Source: Haloarcula hispanica ATCC 33960
GTDB lineage: Archaea > Halobacteriota > Halobacteria > Halobacteriales > Haloarculaceae
NCBI RefSeq assembly: GCF_000223905.1
Contig: NC_015948.1
Span: 806,001 to 870,000 of the forward strand
Length of the DNA stretch: 64,000 bases
Reading direction: 5' to 3'
The position numbers were made by a program, and so were the translations under genes. Of this stretch, positions 7,566 through 15,566 are shown piece after piece. The notes beneath the pieces were generated by a model that saw only the letters and a program-made list of their open reading frames with translations, did no database searches and was not told the DNA's origin. Numbering within the stretch: the first letter of the stretch is position 1; each line of letters starts with the position of its first letter.

Positions 7566-8033
7566 TTAGAGAGTATCGTTTTCGGTCGGCTTTTCGAGCT
7601 CGATCCGGTGTGGTGCGTAGCCGTGCGCTCGGTAGAACTGTCGGGCGGATTCGTTGTCCGCCATCGCCTCCAGCGCGAGGATATCCGCACCGGCTTCGCG
7701 AAGTAGTTCCTCCGCCGTATCGAGCAGTTCGCTACCGACTCCCTGACTCCTGTGGACCGGTTCCACGAAGATGTTCTCGATGATGCCCCGCGTTTCGTCT
7801 TGTTCGTACCGGCCGCTGTCGATGGTCACCATGACGAACCCGACGATCTGCCGGTCTATCCGGGCGATACGGACGTTCTCGGCGACAACGCGCTGTACGA
7901 CAGTCTCCCGGACCGCGGTCCGGTTCCGGTCCCCGAACAGATGTGACCCGTGGGTACGTTGGCTCTCCGCCAGTCGGACCCACAGGTCGACGATGGTGTC
8001 CACGTCGTCCATCGAGGCGGTGGCGATTTCCAC
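7566..8033 (-). CDS. GNAT family N-acetyltransferase
   Basis: A 155-residue single GNAT domain starting with GTG at 8031-8033. It opens E-I-A-T-A-S-M-D-D-V-D-T-I-V and has the acetyl-CoA loop R-S-Q-G-V-G-S-E-L-L (motif A) and a C-terminal A-R-Q-F-Y-R-A-H-G-Y (motif B). It transfers acetyl from acetyl-CoA to an amine; the acceptor is not evident. It is a lone gene upstream of tRNA-Thr on the same strand. Confidence 0.85.
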   Translation of the reverse strand: MEIATASMDDVDTIVDLWVRLAESQRTHGSHLFGDRNRTAVRETVVQRVVAENVRIARIDRQIVGFVMVTIDSGRYEQDETRGIIENIFVEPVHRSQGVGSELLDTAEELLREAGADILALEAMADNESARQFYRAHGYAPHRIELEKPTENDTL

Positions 8034-8119
8034 GGTGGTACTCCGTGTCGTACGGTCAAAACAGTTCGGCTACGCCGCCGTATCCGTCCGCTGTGAGAGG
8101 CGGGGCCGGCTGGCGTGGG

Positions 8120-8695
8120 TCAGACGTCACGACAGTCCGCACAGAGGAGTTGCCCGTTGAACGACGCCAGGTCCCGTGTAAACGTGCTACAGGCGGAACA
8201 GATGCCCTGATTATCGAACGAATCCTCGACGGCGGACTGCATCCCGTCGGTGGTGGCTTCCTGCCCGGTCGTCGCAACCGTCGAGGGTTGCTCGGCGACC
8301 TCCGTCGACTCGCTCTCTAACCTCGCAGTCGAGAGGATGTCGTGCTCGGTCAGCGTTCCGAGGGGTTCTCCGTCAGCCGTTACCAGGAGAAACTCCGCGG
8401 ACCGTGTCGCCATTCGGTCCCGGGCCGCCGGGAGTCCAGCATCGGGTCCGATTGTCGGAATGGATTCACGCATCACGTCGCCGACGGTGGCAGTCTCCGG
8501 GTCACCGCCGTCGACGATGTATGCCAGTACGTCTCTGTCCGTCGCGACACCGACCGGTTCGTTCCCCCGTAACACGAGAATCGGATGCTGGTCCTCTCGG
8601 ATCAGCAACTCCGTCGTTTCGAGGAGGTCGTCGGACTCGCTTGCGCCGACGTACTCTCTGTTCATAACCTCCCGCACAGTGACCTCACCGTTCAT
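8120..8695 (-). CDS. CBS-pair protein with C-terminal zinc ribbon
   Basis: A 191-residue protein. Residues 5-120 hold two CBS motifs (V-R-E-V-M-N and V-G-D-V-M-R-E-S starts, with G-V-A-T-D-R-D-V and G-T-L-T-E-H-D-I ends), a fold that senses adenosyl nucleotides. After a 40-residue acidic linker come two C-x2-C knuckles (C-S-A-C and C-A-D-C) forming a small zinc ribbon. The combination suggests an energy-state sensor that docks on nucleic acid or protein. A TATA-like box lies 45 bases upstream. Confidence 0.85.
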   Translation of the reverse strand: MNGEVTVREVMNREYVGASESDDLLETTELLIREDQHPILVLRGNEPVGVATDRDVLAYIVDGGDPETATVGDVMRESIPTIGPDAGLPAARDRMATRSAEFLLVTADGEPLGTLTEHDILSTARLESESTEVAEQPSTVATTGQEATTDGMQSAVEDSFDNQGICSACSTFTRDLASFNGQLLCADCRDV

Positions 8696-8740
8696 GTGTC
8701 TAAGTACCACACGACCGGTCTAAAAGATACCTCCACTACG

Positions 8741-8748
8741 TTTATATC
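8741..8748 (-). promoter_or_regulatory. TATA-like box of the CBS/zinc-ribbon gene
   Basis: GATATAAA on the minus strand, 46-53 bases before the CBS gene ATG, giving an estimated leader of about 20 nt. Confidence 0.45.
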
Positions 8749-8762
8749 GCGTGGTTCACAAC

Positions 8763-9536
8763 TTACTCGGTTGTCTCGGTTTCGATGGTAACGGCCTCGC
8801 CAGTCGCCCGACAGGTCTCTAACGCGTGCTTGGCGTCCATCCCGGCCGTAGCTGCCGTCCGCCCGCGTCCGACACCGACTTTCAACTCTACGTCGACCGC
8901 GTCACGGACGTGGTTGATTGCGTCGTGGTAGTCCGCCTCGTCCAGGTCCGGACAGACCGCGATGACGTTGTCGCCGCCGACGAAAAACGACAACGAGTCG
9001 TGGGCTTCGCGCATATACTTCATGAGCGCCGCGTACCCCTGCTCGATCTGGATGAACGTGTCGAACTCGTTGAGCTGGTCGGTGTACTTCTCGGTGGCGT
9101 CGTCGACATCGAAATGCGCGAGTTGCACGTCTGTGGGCTTCCGGAACTCCTCGTCGATCGTCTGACCGCGTAGCACTTCTCGCCGGCCCTTGTCCTGTGC
9201 GCTACCGGCCTCCTGTAGCTGCTCTGTTGCCGTTCCCAGCGCCGAGACGGGTGTCGTTCCCGTCGCGACCGAGAGGCTCATCGTCACCGGGTAGCGATTG
9301 CCGACGGACTCCTGAATGAGTGCGTGTGCCGCCTCGTCCAGTCCGTTCGTCACGGCGATCATGTTGTCGAACCGCGAGAAGAAGATGTAGCCGTCGCGGT
9401 TCCCGAACAACTGTGCGAGGTCAGCGTACAACCGGGACTGGAGCGTCTGCAGGTCGACTTCACGGCGGGGCTCAGGCGTCACAGTCCACGGCCCGTAGTT
9501 ATCAATCTGTATATGGGTGATCTGGGTGTTGGTCAC
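8763..9536 (-). CDS. arfA: GTP cyclohydrolase III
   Basis: A 257-residue enzyme, GTG start at 9534-9536. It is built of two related palm-type halves: F-S-R-F-D-N-M-I in the first and F-V-G-G-D-N-V-I-A-V in the second, with G-V-G-R-G-R-T-A near the end. The archaeal enzyme turns GTP into the formylamino-pyrimidine FAPy with release of two phosphates, an entry to riboflavin and coenzyme F420. Haloarchaea lack the bacterial RibA route, which fits. It is monocistronic here. Confidence 0.9.
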   Translation of the reverse strand: MTNTQITHIQIDNYGPWTVTPEPRREVDLQTLQSRLYADLAQLFGNRDGYIFFSRFDNMIAVTNGLDEAAHALIQESVGNRYPVTMSLSVATGTTPVSALGTATEQLQEAGSAQDKGRREVLRGQTIDEEFRKPTDVQLAHFDVDDATEKYTDQLNEFDTFIQIEQGYAALMKYMREAHDSLSFFVGGDNVIAVCPDLDEADYHDAINHVRDAVDVELKVGVGRGRTAATAGMDAKHALETCRATGEAVTIETETTE

Positions 9537-9644
9537 TGTCCATCGTTCGTTTAGAAGCAACGGGTATTGCTCTGTCGAAATTAACCGGCAGAGTGGACTG
9601 AAGGCCGGTCCGGCCGGTGTCGGACTCCGGACATGCGAGCAGAT

Positions 9645-9983
9645 TCAACGGGGGTCAGTCGGCACCGCGTCGGGGCGCTGTATCTCGACGGTCCCGACCA
9701 TCGAATCGTATGTTACGATATCTGTTGCCGTCAGTTTCGGGAGGTGTTCGGTGAACAGTTCCTCGGTGAGTTCGTCCCTGTCAGTGTCAGGGACTGCCGC
9801 TGGCTCGATGTCACGCTGGGCCGCCAGAACCGCCGCCGCGAGGTCTGCGACGACAACCGGTTCACCGCGGTCTGCCAGTATCGAGAGCGCACGACGGCGA
9901 GTGCCGTCCGACAACAGATCGGCAACAACCTCCTCGGGGAGTCCCTGCTCGGTGCGGTCGCCGCTTGAAGATGTCGTCGCCAT
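9645..9983 (-). CDS. Small winged-helix regulator (DUF7344-like)
   Basis: 112 residues. The centre reads as a winged helix: L-L-S-D-G-T-R-R-R-A-L-S-I-L-A then V-V-A-D-L-A-A-A-V-L-A, then L-T-E-E-L-F-T-E-H-L-P-K-L and a wing Y-D-S-M-V-G-T-V-E. This is the haloarchaeal DUF7344 layout. Probably a DNA-binding transcription regulator; target unknown. A second member of this kind is at 28141. Confidence 0.75.
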   Translation of the reverse strand: MATTSSSGDRTEQGLPEEVVADLLSDGTRRRALSILADRGEPVVVADLAAAVLAAQRDIEPAAVPDTDRDELTEELFTEHLPKLTATDIVTYDSMVGTVEIQRPDAVPTDPR

Positions 9984-10038
9984 ACGCGACGCTACATCGG
10001 CCTCCCACAAGTATGTGTCGTGCCCACACACTTCGCAG

Positions 10039-10338
10039 TCAGGCCTGTTCGAGTCTGTACGGCCACCAGTCCGCTTCGCGCAGCGCGCGCCCGAGAGATT
10101 TGTGGAAGTCCGGGAAGTCTTCGAACTCCTCCTGATCGACGTATTCGAAGATGTCCGCCACGCTGACGACCGTCTCGTAGTCGATCCGAACCGGGTGGTC
10201 CCCGTACTGTTCGACGTATTCCTCGGCAGTCAGTGGGAAGTCCTCGTCCTCGTCGACTTTCTTCGCCAGCACAGCGTGGCCGTACTTGCGCCGGCCCTCG
10301 CTTCCTTCCTCACCGTCCGGATCGTGTGGCCAATCCAT
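10039..10338 (-). CDS. Conserved haloarchaeal protein (DUF5785-like)
   Basis: A 99-residue acidic, soluble protein opening MDWPHDPDGEEGSEGRRKYG and ending in a Trp/Tyr-rich helix. I recall this family as DUF5785, widespread in haloarchaea and without known function. No cofactor, metal or membrane motif is visible. It stands between the winged-helix gene and the surface-protein gene, all on the minus strand but with separate spacing. Confidence 0.75.
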   Translation of the reverse strand: MDWPHDPDGEEGSEGRRKYGHAVLAKKVDEDEDFPLTAEEYVEQYGDHPVRIDYETVVSVADIFEYVDQEEFEDFPDFHKSLGRALREADWWPYRLEQA

Positions 10339-10383
10339 ACGCGATTCTCTGGACACTGGCACAAAAAGGGTTTCTCTCCCCGC

Positions 10384-11766
10384 CTACAGTTCGAAGCCGC
10401 TGTCGTTCCGGCTGCCACCCCGTCGGAGGAGCACGATGACGACGCCGAACAGGAGCAACGCACCGAGAAGTCCGCCGATGACCAGCACTGTACTGAGGCC
10501 CATGACCGTCGCCGGGAGCGGCCCGAGTCCGCCGTCACCGTCACCCGCGGGTTCGGTCTGGACTGCTGGCTCCGTTCCCGTCGGCTCTGTCTTCGGCTCG
10601 GCACCGCCGTTCTCGTCGGTCTGGAGCTGGCTCTCGGTTACTTTGATTTCACCGGCGTTGGCGTCGTTGAAGCTGATCTGGAACGTCCCCGGCGTCGTCA
10701 CGACCGTCGACAGCGTCACGGTCTGTTCGGTGTCTGCCGGGACAGTCACTGAGGTCTGGTTGACGACCTCGTCGTCTACCCGCATCTGCGCGTCGTACGT
10801 GCCTGGGGCACTGCCGGCGTTTTCGACAGTCCCTCTGACGCTGACCCGATATCCGTCTGTCGCCTGTTCGCTGACGACTGACGTTCGTGTGACGGAGAAC
10901 GACGGCTCAATTTTCCCGATGGCGTAGGCCGTCGTCCCTGCGGTATCCGCCTCGTAAACGATACGGTCGGGCTGCTCCGTGGCGACGGTCGTTTCGGCGG
11001 CTTTCCAGGATCCGTTGATGCGATGATACACGCGGACATCCTGTGGTGCTATTCCGGCTGACTGGAGTGTTGAGCGGTCCAGCGCGAACTGCATCGACGA
11101 CGGCTCGACGCCGTCCGACGACCCGACAGTCACCACACCGAACACCGATGCGTCGTCACCGGACGGTACCGCAAGGTCTGCCGCGCTGGGATCAGTGTAC
11201 TCGGTCACGTCCTGCGTGAATGCCTGCCGTGATGCGTTGACCGTCCAGGACTGGACGGCAAAGGATCGGTTCGTTTGTTCCGATACGTTCAGTTCGTAGG
11301 GTTCGTTCGTCGGGACTGTCCCACCGCGTATCTTGAGCTGCCGCGTAGTCGAGTCCGTACGCGTTGTCTCGACTAGTGCCGGCTTGACCTTGACTCGCCC
11401 AGCTGATTTCCCTGGGCTCTGGACCTTAATCCTGTACGTTCCGGGGGCATCGAACTCCAGTGCCCGCGTCCGCTCGACCGACGAGTCGGCGTCGACGACC
11501 ACCCGTTCGGTCGCTCTAGTCGTGCCGTTTACTACGTACTCGATACCCATCGCACCGCCCGAACTGCCGGTGTTATGGACCGTTGCGGTAACGTTTACTG
11601 ATTCACCGGCCAGTATCGTGTTCGCGTCTTTCGACGCGCCGGACACGAACAGACTCGGTTCAGCAACAGCGGGGCCCGCTACCGTGGCTGCGAGGAGGAG
11701 AGAGACGACACAGACGATTGGGAGGCCCGGAAGATGCTGTCTTGGGGACCTATCTTCACGTACCAT
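10384..11766 (-). CDS. Secreted surface protein with CARDB repeats and PGF-pre-PGF-like domain
   Basis: A 460-residue exported protein. It has a signal peptide (residues 1-35, a C-V-V-S-L-L-L-A-A core ending A-V-A). An Ig-like CARDB domain follows at about 36-125, then a middle domain with V-R-V-Y-H-R-I-N-G-S-W and T-T-A-Y-A-I-G that resembles PGF-pre-PGF domains. A second CARDB domain is near 310-390, then a Thr/Glu/Pro/Gly-rich stalk, one membrane helix and an R-R-G-G stop-transfer tail. The order suggests a cell-surface protein anchored by its C-terminus. Several N-x-S/T sequons allow N-glycosylation. Function may be adhesion or S-layer support. Confidence 0.82.
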   Translation of the reverse strand: MVREDRSPRQHLPGLPIVCVVSLLLAATVAGPAVAEPSLFVSGASKDANTILAGESVNVTATVHNTGSSGGAMGIEYVVNGTTRATERVVVDADSSVERTRALEFDAPGTYRIKVQSPGKSAGRVKVKPALVETTRTDSTTRQLKIRGGTVPTNEPYELNVSEQTNRSFAVQSWTVNASRQAFTQDVTEYTDPSAADLAVPSGDDASVFGVVTVGSSDGVEPSSMQFALDRSTLQSAGIAPQDVRVYHRINGSWKAAETTVATEQPDRIVYEADTAGTTAYAIGKIEPSFSVTRTSVVSEQATDGYRVSVRGTVENAGSAPGTYDAQMRVDDEVVNQTSVTVPADTEQTVTLSTVVTTPGTFQISFNDANAGEIKVTESQLQTDENGGAEPKTEPTGTEPAVQTEPAGDGDGGLGPLPATVMGLSTVLVIGGLLGALLLFGVVIVLLRRGGSRNDSGFEL

Positions 11767-11886
11767 TACACGGATATAATCCGGACCATCGACATAAAAC
11801 CGCCCGATTGCTTCGGTTCGGTAAACTGTGCCTACACATCGGAAGGCAGCGAATTCTGTCCACCTCTTCTGTAGGCTCTTAGACTG

Positions 11887-12134
11887 GACCGAACGTTGCT
11901 GTAGTTGCGTTCGAACCAGAGCAAGACGGTCGCACTCACTGTGTGAGCTGCGACTTGCAGGGTTCAAACCGCCAGTACATACGATGGCTCCTCGCGCATT
12001 TGCTCGGAGCAATACGGTGGGACTGGGATTTGAACCGAGCCGAGACGGCCCTGCTCACGCCGTTGCGAGGGCTGCGACTCGTCGGCTTCAAATCTCAGCT
12101 GGTGCACTTGCCACTCACGGTTTGTTCGTGGCAA
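11887..12134. repeat. Two degenerate ~124-bp tandem units with tRNA-3'-end-like motifs
   Basis: This 370-base gap (11767-12138) holds no convincing gene. Units 11887-12010 and 12011-12134 line up with a 124-base offset: GCTGCGACT recurs at 11947 and 12071, GAACC plus GAGAC/GAC-GG-like stretches recur, and each unit carries a T-arm-like TTCAAA/TTTGAACC. The second unit starts with an exact copy of the tRNA-Ser 3' end. It reads as a decayed duplication product of the tRNA locus. Confidence 0.6.
12011..12036. repeat. 26-bp exact copy of the tRNA-Ser 3' end (att-like)
   Basis: Identical to 12135-12160, which covers the acceptor 3' strand, T-arm 3' strand and T-loop of tRNA-Ser plus four flanking bases. 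Integrases that use tRNA 3' ends leave just such copies. Only 98 bases separate the copies, so no element remains between them. Confidence 0.65.
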
Positions 12135-12138
12135 AATA

Positions 12139-12222
12139 CGGTGGGACTGGGATTTGAACCCAGGAATCCGTGAGGATACCTGCTTTCAAGGCAGGCGCAA
12201 TAGGCCGCTCTGCCATCCCACC
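12139..12222 (-). tRNA. tRNA-Ser (anticodon TGA)
   Basis: An 84-nt type II tRNA on the minus strand. The acceptor GGTGGGA/TCCCACC is a perfect seven-base stem with discriminator G. The anticodon stem CCTGC/GCAGG encloses loop CTTGAAA (anticodon TGA, decoding TCA). A long variable arm follows, and the T arm is CTGGG/CCCAG with loop TTCAAAT. CCA is not encoded. Its 3' end is duplicated 124 bases downstream. Confidence 0.93.
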
Positions 12223-12248
12223 GCAGTCGGGCATACTGCGTGGGCCTT

Positions 12249-13001
12249 CTAAGACCTGTCGGTCTCTTGGACCACGGTCGGCTCGCCGCCGTTGTCGACA
12301 ACACGGATTCCGAGGTCATCGAAGAACGTCATCGTCCGTTCCGGTACGACCCGACCAGCTCGGTTCCGGGCGCGTAGCAGCGGAACCATCGTTTTGAGAT
12401 CCGATTGCGTTTCGAGGACCGGCGTCGACGGGAGAAAGTCCACGTCGAGGCCGGCATCCGCGGCGCGCTCGCCGATGGTTTCGACCGCCGGGGTGGCGTA
12501 GCTGTCCTCGAAATCTATCGGCTCGCCGAAACCCGCGTAGTAGACACGGCCGCCCTCAGCAGGGCCGAGTACCACGCCGCTGGATCGGAGTTTCATCGCC
12601 GCGCTGTCGATGAGTTGGCGGTTCAACAGTGCCGCTGTCGGTTCGACGGCGGCGACGGTTGCGACGTCTTCCCGGTTGAGGAGGTGTGTGACAGTGTTCC
12701 CGACCCGACCGGCGAACGTCGAGCCGACCTGTACCTCGAACCGGGCGTTGCCCGGTGATTCGAGGGCCTCTGTCACTGGCTCTCGCACCGCGGTCTCGGG
12801 GTCTACGCCGTCCGGGACCTGCTCCGAGGCACGGTAGTTCACCAACAGCTCGGCCCCGCTGATCTCCACCGCACGACAGACGTCGAGCAGCATGGCTTCG
12901 TACAGCTTGGCCGCCTCGGCGTCGTCCAAGAGGTCGCCCGCCAGGTCCTGTAACACGAACCCTTCGACTGGCGGATCAGCCAGTACAGTTACCGTAGTCA
13001 T
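12249..13001 (-). CDS. CofC/DUF2064-like nucleotidyl- or glycosyltransferase-fold protein
   Basis: A 250-residue protein opening MTTVTVLADPPVEGFVL, the GT-A-like start shared by DUF2064 proteins and the F420-pathway guanylyltransferase CofC. Other cues are V-Q-V-G-S-T-F-A-G-R-V-G-N-T-V, a D-S-A-A-M-K-L segment and V-V-L-G-P-A-E-G-G-R-V-Y-Y-A-G-F. It may transfer a nucleotide or sugar, but the donor-binding residues are only partly like those of CofC. A bidirectional AT-rich promoter at about 13060 serves this gene and the next. Confidence 0.7.
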   Translation of the reverse strand: MTTVTVLADPPVEGFVLQDLAGDLLDDAEAAKLYEAMLLDVCRAVEISGAELLVNYRASEQVPDGVDPETAVREPVTEALESPGNARFEVQVGSTFAGRVGNTVTHLLNREDVATVAAVEPTAALLNRQLIDSAAMKLRSSGVVLGPAEGGRVYYAGFGEPIDFEDSYATPAVETIGERAADAGLDVDFLPSTPVLETQSDLKTMVPLLRARNRAGRVVPERTMTFFDDLGIRVVDNGGEPTVVQETDRS

Positions 13002-13059
13002 ACTGTCTTCTCGGCCCGACTGTGATTAGTCGCTTGTGTTCCGACGCAGCTACAGAACA

Positions 13060-13069
13060 ATTATAAAAT
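13060..13069. promoter_or_regulatory. Shared AT-rich promoter core for two divergent genes
   Basis: TTATAAAAT reads as a TATA box both ways. On the plus strand it is about 35-40 bases before the ATG at 13102. On the minus strand it is about 60 bases before the ATG at 13001. Confidence 0.45.
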
Positions 13070-13101
13070 GTTAGCAGTATTTGATAACTAAGAGAAACTA
13101 T

Positions 13102-13644
13102 ATGGAGCAATCCCAGACCTACAGATGTGACGGATGTGGGTCGGAGTACCGGGTTCTCGGGGAGCCACGACCCAAGATCGTATGCCGCGACTGCGAACGC
13201 GAGGCCACGTTGTCCGGGACTGCGGCGGCACAACGGGCGTACCATATCGGCTACACGCGGTATCGCGAAGCGCGCCGGCAGCTATCCGACGCGCTAGCGA
13301 CCGTCGAAGACGGGGAGATGGCGCTCGCTCGCGGTGGGTTCGACAGTGCCGCGTCGGACTTCGAGGAAAGCGTCGAGGAGTTCACGACGACTGTTCGCGA
13401 AGCGGACGACGACTCGCTGACCGAGTTAGCGGAACGGGCGCGCAAGAAAGCGACCTGTCTCTGGCAGGCCGCCGAGTGGCTCAGCGGCATGACTTACGCC
13501 AGCGAACAGGGCGAATCGACACAGGCGAGCCAGTACCGCCACGACGCCGAAAACCGGCTACAGGCAGCGACGGAGTACGGGACAGTGTCGAGCCCGGAAG
13601 AGTTGCTCCAGTCCGCTGAGACCGAAGTCCAGTCCGATACCTGA
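13102..13644 (+). CDS. Zinc-ribbon and helical-bundle protein of unknown function
   Basis: 180 residues. An N-terminal zinc ribbon (C-D-G-C at about 9-12 and C-R-D-C at about 28-31) is followed by roughly 130 residues of charged amphipathic helix with regular heptad-like spacing. The helical part resembles a TPR-like or coiled bundle. No catalytic motif is seen. The ATG at 13102 follows an AT-rich promoter closely, and an earlier in-frame ATA-type start is unlikely. Role unknown; the ribbon could bind nucleic acid or a partner protein. Confidence 0.7.
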   Translation: MEQSQTYRCDGCGSEYRVLGEPRPKIVCRDCEREATLSGTAAAQRAYHIGYTRYREARRQLSDALATVEDGEMALARGGFDSAASDFEESVEEFTTTVREADDDSLTELAERARKKATCLWQAAEWLSGMTYASEQGESTQASQYRHDAENRLQAATEYGTVSSPEELLQSAETEVQSDT

Positions 13645-14271
13645 CTACCGCCCGCGTCGGCCCTTCGTCTGCCGGTAGTCCTGTCCAAGCGTCTCGCTGA
13701 GGTGCTCCAGAAACGCTGTCCGTTCCGCATCGGTCTGTTCACTCGGCGGAATCATCGGGAGGATCTCGAATCCCCGACCGCGGATCGTCGTCGCGTGCCG
13801 GTCCTCGATGTCGAGTTCGTCCTCGCTCATCGTCGTGTATTCGAAGGCTAACTCTTCGAGGGGACGCTGGCCGACCGGTAGCAATATCTCGGGATTTATC
13901 ATCCGTATCTCGCTGTTGAGATACGGTTCGCAGTTGACGACCTCTTCGTCGGTTGCGTCCCTTTCGGGATGGCGACAGCGGGTCACGTAGGTCAGGAAGG
14001 TGTTCTCTAACTGCGGCCTGTCGGCGTCCGGGTCCGAGCACATGTCGACTGCGGCGAGGATGTCGAGCAGTTCGCGCTCACTCTCGCCGGTGAACGGGAT
14101 GCCGGACTCATCGGCCCCGGCCGCAGGCGAGTCGCCGAGGACGATGAACTCAGCGCCCACGTCCCCGTAGCCGTGGACGACGTTCTCTCGCGTCTCACAC
14201 AGTGCGGGGCAGTTCTGGCACTCCTCGTCCATCCCGAACGGGTTCGACTTTGACTCCTGATGTGCGTCCAT
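13645..14271 (-). CDS. Uracil-DNA glycosylase family protein (Fe-S, family 4/5-like)
   Basis: 208 residues. It has the UDG-superfamily motif G-D-S-P-A-A-G-A-D-E-S-G-I-P-F-T-G (motif 1, water-activating region) and C-Q-N-C-P-A-L-C near the N-terminus plus T-R-C-R-H, which supply Cys ligands for a 4Fe-4S cluster as in families 4 and 5. V-G-Q-R-P-L-E-E-L-A marks the central sheet. The usual C-terminal H-P-S motif reads M-I-P-P-S-E-Q, without the His, so true glycosylase activity is uncertain. It starts one base after the aroC stop and must share its transcript. Confidence 0.8.
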   Translation of the reverse strand: MDAHQESKSNPFGMDEECQNCPALCETRENVVHGYGDVGAEFIVLGDSPAAGADESGIPFTGESERELLDILAAVDMCSDPDADRPQLENTFLTYVTRCRHPERDATDEEVVNCEPYLNSEIRMINPEILLPVGQRPLEELAFEYTTMSEDELDIEDRHATTIRGRGFEILPMIPPSEQTDAERTAFLEHLSETLGQDYRQTKGRRGR

Positions 14272-14272
14272 C

Positions 14273-15472
14273 TTACTCGTCGTCGATGGTTTTCGCGTGG
14301 GTGTCCGCGTCCTCGGGGTCGTTCTGTGGGCTGGACGGGTGGTAGTCGGTGTCGTACTCGCCCGGTCGGTCGTCGATCCGGTCGGGGTTGATGCGGCCGC
14401 CGAGCAGCATGAAGTCGAGGACCGTACAGGCCAGCATGGCCTCGACGACCGGGACCGCCCGCGGCGGCAGGACCGGGTCGTGGCGGCCGGTGACGGTAAT
14501 TTCCTTGCCTTCGCCCGTCTCCCAGTCGACCGTCTTCTGGGTCTTGGGAATCGACACCGGCGCGTGCCACGACACCTCGCCGTAGATTGGCTGGCCGGTC
14601 GTGATGCCCCCCTGGATGCCGCCGTGGTCGTTGCCGACAGGCGTGGGGTGGCCGTCCTCACTAAACTCCCAGTTCTCGGTGTACTCGCTGCCCTTCGTCG
14701 TCCGGGCCTCGCGGCCGATGCCGTACTCGAAGTCGTTGACCGCCGGAATCGAGTACATCGCCTGGCCGAGCCGGGACGGGAAGCTATCGAACCGTGGCGC
14801 GCCGAGGCCGGACGGGACGCCGCGACATTCGAAGTAAATCGCGCCGCCGATGGAGTCGCCCTCCTTCTGGTGCTTGTCGGCCAGGTCGCGCATCTCCTTG
14901 GCCGCGTCGGGGTCGGCACAGCGGACCTCGTTTTCCTCGCTGTGTTCGAGCATGTCCTCGAAGGTCACCGGGCCGGCCTCGACGTCGCCGATCTGGCAGA
15001 CGTGGGCCTTGATCTGGACGTCGTAGTCGGACTGTTCGAGGATCTGCTTGGCGACGCCGCCGGCGGCGACCCAGTTGACTGTCTCGCGGGCCGAGGACCG
15101 GCCGCCGCCGCCCCAGTTTCGGGTCCCGAACTTCGCGGAGTAGGTGTAGTCGCCGTGGGACGGTCGCGGAGCCGTAATGAATGGCTCGTACTTGCCCGAG
15201 CGGGCGTCCTTGTTCTCGATAACCATTCCGATGGGCGTGCCCGTCGTGTACCCGTCCTGAATCCCGGAGTTAATCGTCACCTTATCCGGTTCGCCCCGGG
15301 AGGTGGTAATCATCGACTGGCCGGGCTTGCGCCGGTCGAGGTCTTTCTGTATCTCTTCCGCTGAGAGTTCGACGCCCGCCGGGACGCCGGAGACGGTACA
15401 GCCCATCGCCTCCCCGTGGGACTCGCCGTAGGTCGTCATGCGGAACAGACGACCGAACTCGTTGCCGTTCAT
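14273..15472 (-). CDS. aroC: Chorismate synthase
   Basis: A 399-residue enzyme that makes chorismate from EPSP, with reduced FMN. Family signatures are all present: G-N-E-F-G-R-L-F-R-M-T-T-Y-G-E-S-H-G at the N-terminus, R-K-P-G-Q-S, A-R-S-G-K-Y-E-P, R-S-S-A-R-E-T and the G-N-D-H-G-G-I-Q-G-G-I-T-T-G-Q-P segment. Length is normal. It lies 94 bases after aroA on the same strand, so the last two shikimate steps are adjacent and probably co-transcribed. Confidence 0.97.
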   Translation of the reverse strand: MNGNEFGRLFRMTTYGESHGEAMGCTVSGVPAGVELSAEEIQKDLDRRKPGQSMITTSRGEPDKVTINSGIQDGYTTGTPIGMVIENKDARSGKYEPFITAPRPSHGDYTYSAKFGTRNWGGGGRSSARETVNWVAAGGVAKQILEQSDYDVQIKAHVCQIGDVEAGPVTFEDMLEHSEENEVRCADPDAAKEMRDLADKHQKEGDSIGGAIYFECRGVPSGLGAPRFDSFPSRLGQAMYSIPAVNDFEYGIGREARTTKGSEYTENWEFSEDGHPTPVGNDHGGIQGGITTGQPIYGEVSWHAPVSIPKTQKTVDWETGEGKEITVTGRHDPVLPPRAVPVVEAMLACTVLDFMLLGGRINPDRIDDRPGEYDTDYHPSSPQNDPEDADTHAKTIDDE

Positions 15473-15566
15473 TACAGTGGTGTCGGGGTTGGGGGCATTT
15501 GAACCTTGTAGATGTGGCCGGTGCTTGTCCCGCTATAGGCGACGATAGCGTCGGTATCCCCGCTAT

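Noticed and set aside
12011-12104. A second tRNA
   Set aside because: Only the 3' end is tRNA-like; no anticodon arm or matching acceptor strand.
14272-14919. Upstream part of the frame that contains the UDG-like gene
   Set aside because: Overlaps aroC in another frame, Arg/Ser/Thr-rich; the real start is the ATG at 14271.
15473-15566. Small hairpin CGACG-ATAG-CGTCG and CGCTAT repeats between aroA and aroC
   Set aside because: Too short and without T run; could be chance in GC-rich DNA.
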